Below are positions 52,561-55,879 of a DNA stretch of 55,879 nucleotides, piece after piece. The position numbers were made by a program, and so were the translations under genes. How positions within the stretch are numbered: the stretch's first letter is position 1; each line of letters begins with the position of its first letter. The notes under the pieces were generated by a model, which worked only from the letters and a program-made list of their open reading frames with translations, was not told where the DNA came from and did not search any database. Origin of the DNA: Chara braunii. Taxonomy: Eukaryota; Streptophyta; Charophyceae; Charales; Characeae. The stretch is taken from NCBI GenBank assembly GCA_003427395.1, contig BFEA01000011.1, positions 1,150,279 through 1,206,157 of the forward strand, read 5' to 3'.

Positions 52561-54050
52561 ATCGCATCCCGTGGTGAGCCTGCAGTCGCACGGCTCTAAG
52601 CGGTTATGATCAAGGTAGTGCAATCGTCTGCAATAGACTCAGCAACCACCGCTGCAGCACAGCAGCCGAGGCGACCTGCGGCGGTCACAACAAAAAGAGC
52701 AGTAAGGAATACCGCAACTTTTGATTCAGTGTCAACAGCAGTCTACCCTCGCGCATCAGCAAATCAACAGCGCTGGCCTGCCCTTCCCAAACCTTGCCTG
52801 TGCCCGACCACTTCGCGGGGCCGTCTTCGGAAGAACTCGGACCAGCGGGTCACAGGCAGCAGGACAGCAGCGGGGCGCAAAACGAGGTCGCCCACACATC
52901 CAACACGGAGCAAAACAGCCCACCACCCGCTCTCATCACAGTTAAACCCAGCAGGCTGTCGGCTCCTACCACCTGCAGGTAAGCCTCCAAGCGTCCATTA
53001 TGCAACGAGTGTGACTCTTCAAATTGCAAGTGAGCCTCTCCCTCGTATGGCAGTCCCAACTACAGGGAGCAGTCGGGCCACCCTGTCCTACACAGCTGTA
53101 ACGCCCCCTTACTCGACTGGCCGTAAGCAGTATTTTGCCTGTCCCTCAGCCCTGAGCAACTGCAGCTCATACACACCACCTCGGCCAGTAGACAGGGCTG
53201 CAACCTCTGTAGCTCTCCCCCGATCACTCCACTTATAGAGATGAGCAGCGTACCAATCAGTAATTTAGCTCCCAAACCTTCGTTGCTCATCTGCACTCAC
53301 CTCACTCGACAGTATAGGCATTGTGCTAGTTCACCGTTGGCCTGTGCTTTCACAACTGACATGTTGCCTCAGCTGGCAAGTTTCTGACTCCGTAGCTTGT
53401 TGCCCAGTTTCAGCAGGAAGTACGGTACTTTAGCCCGTACGCAAGTCTTCTGTCAGCAGTTTGCTGCCTTTCAATCCACTTCGCTTCACCAGTTCACCCC
53501 ATTGCTACCCCCTGCTCTCTACTCGTTTGCTGTCACTGACACCTGAATAAACCTGCCTACTCATACGGCCAGGTTCAGCCAGAACTCTTGGGCCAAGAGG
53601 AGACTGCTGCGATGATAACAACCAACAATTCAGTCGAGACTGCGAAGGAAACAAAAACACGACCCTGATCCCTGAAAAGGAAAAAAAAAAGCAAATACGA
53701 CGATGTGGGCACAGTGGGCAACGCTACGGCCACGAGGGGCAGCTTGATTACGCCAAACAATCGAAAGGGCACTCACGACTACGGGGAGTAAAGCGGCTTC
53801 AGGACCTGTGCCCCGGGATTCTACTTACTAAATATGCAACAAAATGAGAGTAAATCTTCCGCTAGAACCGGATCCGAGCGTAAAAAGAGAAAAGAAAAGA
53901 AAAAATAATAATAAAGTACATCACCGTATTTTAGCCTTTCCCCCTGGGCGCAGCTCTTGGCATCGACCCCAGGCAAAACACCAACCTGTAGACAAAACTA
54001 TCATTGCCATCATGCTCACAACGCCCCGAAACCCCTACTACGAATCTTTT
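52561..54050. other. Unassigned DNA; 210-codon frame not supported as a gene
   Basis: The plus-strand frame at 52606-53238 is Ala/Thr/Ser/Arg-rich and extends the CAG-rich composition. No domain is recognised, and it lies inside the 7.6 kb element. Confidence 0.35.
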
Positions 54051-54054
54051 CTTT

Positions 54055-54440
54055 TCTGATTCTACTCAGAAAATGAGCCAAACCCGTCCGTTTTCCTCTT
54101 CTTGCTTCCCTCCTTCATCCACATCTCTGCGCAGCACTTTCTCGTCTAACTCTTATTTTATTCCACTAATTCCAAAACTAACGACGCCATTGAAATCGCC
54201 ATGCCCAAAAACCCTGGAATCGAGCCCCCCCTCGTCTAAATCCGATCAGAAACGAGGGAGATAAGTGTTTCCCCGTTCCCCCACGTCTTTACTCCCGCCA
54301 TCTCCTGCGCACCTACTTTCTTTACTAACTCTAATTTTACTGATCTAACATCAAAACTAACGTTACCATTGGGCTCGCCCAGCCTTAAAACATCTTCCTA
54401 CCATCTTCTCCCGCCTGATTCCGTCAAGGAATGGGCGGCC
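54055..54440. repeat. Diverged ~180-200 bp tandem duplication
   Basis: CATCTCTGCGCAGCACTTTC and CATCTCCTGCGCACCTACTT, followed in both by TCTAACTCT / ACTAACTCTAATTTTA, AAAACTAACG and CCATTG, about 180 bp apart. Confidence 0.6.
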
Positions 54441-54890
54441 TTCATAATTCTCACCCCAGCCATAGCTGTTGGCTTCGCACTCGTTGCTGCGCATGCATCT
54501 AGTGCAAAAACCCGTCCAGATTCACTCCCGGCTCCCTCCCTTAATTCGTCACTCCCGTTCCTCTGCCTTGCTCCACATCTTCAGCGCCTGCCCCTCCGCC
54601 GTCACTTACCTCATCTGCTACCCGTCGCTCCCCACCTCGGCGTTGAGTCGGATCCTGCCGTAATCAACAGGCTGTCCAACAGCCCCAGCTACCTTGAGGG
54701 AAGCTTCGGAGGAAACCGGACAGCGGACTCCCCGACAGCGCCTCACAGCGGTCCGCCTAACTCGTTTCTGCGGCTAGCGCTCCTCCCTACAGTAGTAGTC
54801 CCTGCAGCGACCGACGACCTGCCCAACAACTCCGGCTGTCCCCAGGGAAGCTTGGAAGGGAGCCAGCAGCTTAGACGGCTCGATTAGTCC
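54441..54890. other. Unassigned GC-rich DNA
   Basis: The frame at 54369-54887 (172 codons, plus) has no recognised domain and crosses the repeat above. Confidence 0.3.
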
Positions 54891-54892
54891 TT

Positions 54893-55022
54893 CGCCCCTA
54901 CACTTTAGGCCCGTCAGGCAAACTGCAGCAGTGTGGCGACACTCTTCCCCACACGCCCCTACACTTTAGGCCCGTCAGGCAAACTGCAGCAGTGTGGCGA
55001 CACTCTTCCCCACACGCCCCTG
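54893..55022. repeat. Perfect 61 bp tandem duplication
   Basis: CGCCCCTACACTTTAGGCCC starts at 54893 and again at 54954. The two 61 bp copies are identical, and a third begins (CGCCCCT) at 55015. Recent in origin, or an assembly artefact. Confidence 0.95.
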
Positions 55023-55639
55023 GCCTGCTGCAGGTCTGTAGCTCGAGCCTCAGTGAGGCTGTCCTGGTGCAGGCCTTAGCAGCAGCAGCAAACATTCAAG
55101 TGAAAACCTTGAGAGGTGGGGTGGGGAGGTGTCCCGTGGAACAACCACTGGGACAGCCTTGCCGCATAGCCAAAAAAATGCGGCAGCCTCCCACCGGCAC
55201 CTGCTGGCCCTGCCCTGCTCAGGCATAGTTCACCGTCTTACGTGCCCTAGCGGGCACGCTCACACTCAAACCTCTCACAGCAGACGGTGGGGGGTGGACG
55301 GTGTGCCGCATCCGTTGGCCCCGCCTCTTTGCCTGTGTCGTGGGCCATCCCGAAGGGCGCGCACCTACGGTCCTCGAGTGCCGTGTCGGCCATCCGTGCC
55401 CGACAATGCCGTGTCGGGGCCAGACGAGTCGGCCCCGACATCGGTCTAGCAACTGTCCGTCGAGTCAAGGCAAATAAAAATAAAACTAAGAGTCAGAATA
55501 AAATAAAAATTATTAAGAATAAATATAAACTCGTGGACCCCCGCGCCCGGTTGCCCCCCGTCGTCGACGCACTGCTCGTGCCGCTCCTCTGGGTGCGACA
55601 CAACTTTCACCCGCAAGTGCGTCGTCAACTCTAGACGAG
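55023..55639. other. Unassigned GC-rich DNA, probably LTR of the 7.6 kb element
   Basis: No gene. GTGTCGG and CCGACA words repeat near 55383-55442. Confidence 0.35.
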
Positions 55640-55701
55640 GTCGTACCGGCATGACTTGCGAAAAACACGCCAAATACCCTTGTAAGGGTATTTGGTACGA
55701 C
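55640..55701. repeat. Nested hairpin at the right end of the 7.6 kb element
   Basis: GTCGTACC (55640-55647) pairs with GGTACGAC (55694-55701). Inside lies CCAAATACCCTT-GT-AAGGGTATTTGG (55670-55695), a 12 bp arm palindrome also found at 44391-44414. It is the terminal structure of the element. Confidence 0.8.
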
Positions 55702-55702
55702 A

Positions 55703-55739
55703 ACGGGAAGCCCCCGTACGTGTACTCTATGGAACGTAG
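55703..55739. mobile_element. CTACGTT-terminus element, right part
   Basis: ACGGGAAGCCCCCGTACGTG...ATGGAACGTAG matches ACGGAAAGGCCCCGTACGTG...ATGCAACGTAG at 8921-8964. Together with 47751-48064 it makes up one interrupted copy. Confidence 0.8.
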
Positions 55740-55879
55740 ATTTTTATTATTAGTATTTGTTTTCCGGATTTTATTTTTATTTCGAATTTGGTAAGGAATT
55801 CGGATGTAATGCTCAGGCAAATCTTGTTTAATTCATTTTTCTCCATAACATATATTTTTTTCAGATTGTTTGATGACTT
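55740..55879. mobile_element. TTCGG/GTACG-armed element, right part (runs off the window)
   Basis: ATTAGTATTTG, ATTTTATTTTTATTTC, GGTAAGGAATTCGGATGTAA, TGCTCAGGCAAAT and CATAACATATA align with 46658-47065 after leaving out the nested element there. It continues the copy broken at 47750. Confidence 0.8.

Larger units (their letters stand above)
48065..55702 (-). mobile_element. 7,638 bp non-coding element, probable LTR retroelement
   Basis: Bounded by TGTCG at 48065 and CGACA at 55702, with ACGG duplicated outside. The left ~450 bases match the LTR-like sequence at 40400-40821 in reverse, so the element lies on the minus strand with its 3' LTR end at 48065. The right end matches 44383 onward. 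No gag-pol homology inside: it holds hairpin strings, ~120 bp tandem repeats, covarying hairpins and CAG-rich DNA. Terminal repeats matching each other along their length were not recognised, so the class is inferred from termini and relatives. Confidence 0.65.

Noticed and set aside
52606-53238. 210-codon plus-strand ORF
   Set aside because: Low-complexity Ala/Thr/Ser/Arg composition following CAG-rich DNA; no domain; inside a transposon.

Overview
This is a gene-poor, repeat-dense piece of a eukaryotic nuclear genome. I found no convincing host protein gene. The kind of organism is suggested by the 3' end of a plastid 16S rRNA gene embedded in the sequence (45632-45754), a retroelement primer-binding site complementary to plant-type tRNA-Asp (40824-40841), short CCCTAAA-like runs near 38020, and Ty3/gypsy retrotransposons. 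A land plant or streptophyte alga fits best; I cannot name the species. The assembly is a draft: there are two N gaps (11896-12503 and 27412-28340), isolated n bases, and an untrimmed Nextera mate-pair junction adapter beside the second gap.

Layout. 1-345: end of an inverted-repeat element and a foldback around a TA microsatellite. 345-2685: about seven copies of a ~330 bp satellite. 2690-6720: a decayed plus-strand Ty3/gypsy polyprotein (protease, RT, RNase H, integrase) with its polypurine tract and the start of the 3' LTR. 6880-11220: small inverted-repeat elements, TG/GA microsatellite modules and a string of short perfect hairpins. 11900-17390: a gap, tandem repeats and unassigned DNA. 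17393-23926: a minus-strand Ty3/gypsy element (gag with zinc knuckle, protease, RT whose catalytic centre is deleted, RNase H, integrase). 24000-30120: minus-strand ORFs of an unrecognised family containing internally duplicated domains. 30116-40300: a dispersed repeat, microsatellites, purine tracts, CACAGTG-rich DNA and a 162 bp higher-order hairpin array. 40400-45511: LTR-like sequences and a second copy of the dispersed repeat. 45512-45976: plastid-derived DNA. 46158-55879: a nest of insertions.

Two results stand out. First, the right-hand part can be read as three nested insertions: an inverted-repeat element (47250-47750, continuing at 55740) is interrupted by a small element with CTACGTT termini and an 8 bp target duplication, and that is interrupted by a 7,638 bp non-coding element (48065-55702, TGTCG...CGACA termini, 4 bp target duplication ACGG). 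Related copies elsewhere in the window (8628-8964 and 46158-47195) show what the uninterrupted sites look like. Second, several loci hold strings of short, perfect, mutually different hairpins. In one of them (50638-51456) the loop sequence is conserved while the arms change from copy to copy and stay complementary.

No set of genes works together here beyond the gag-pol order of the two retrotransposons. Both are disabled by frameshifts, stops or deletions.
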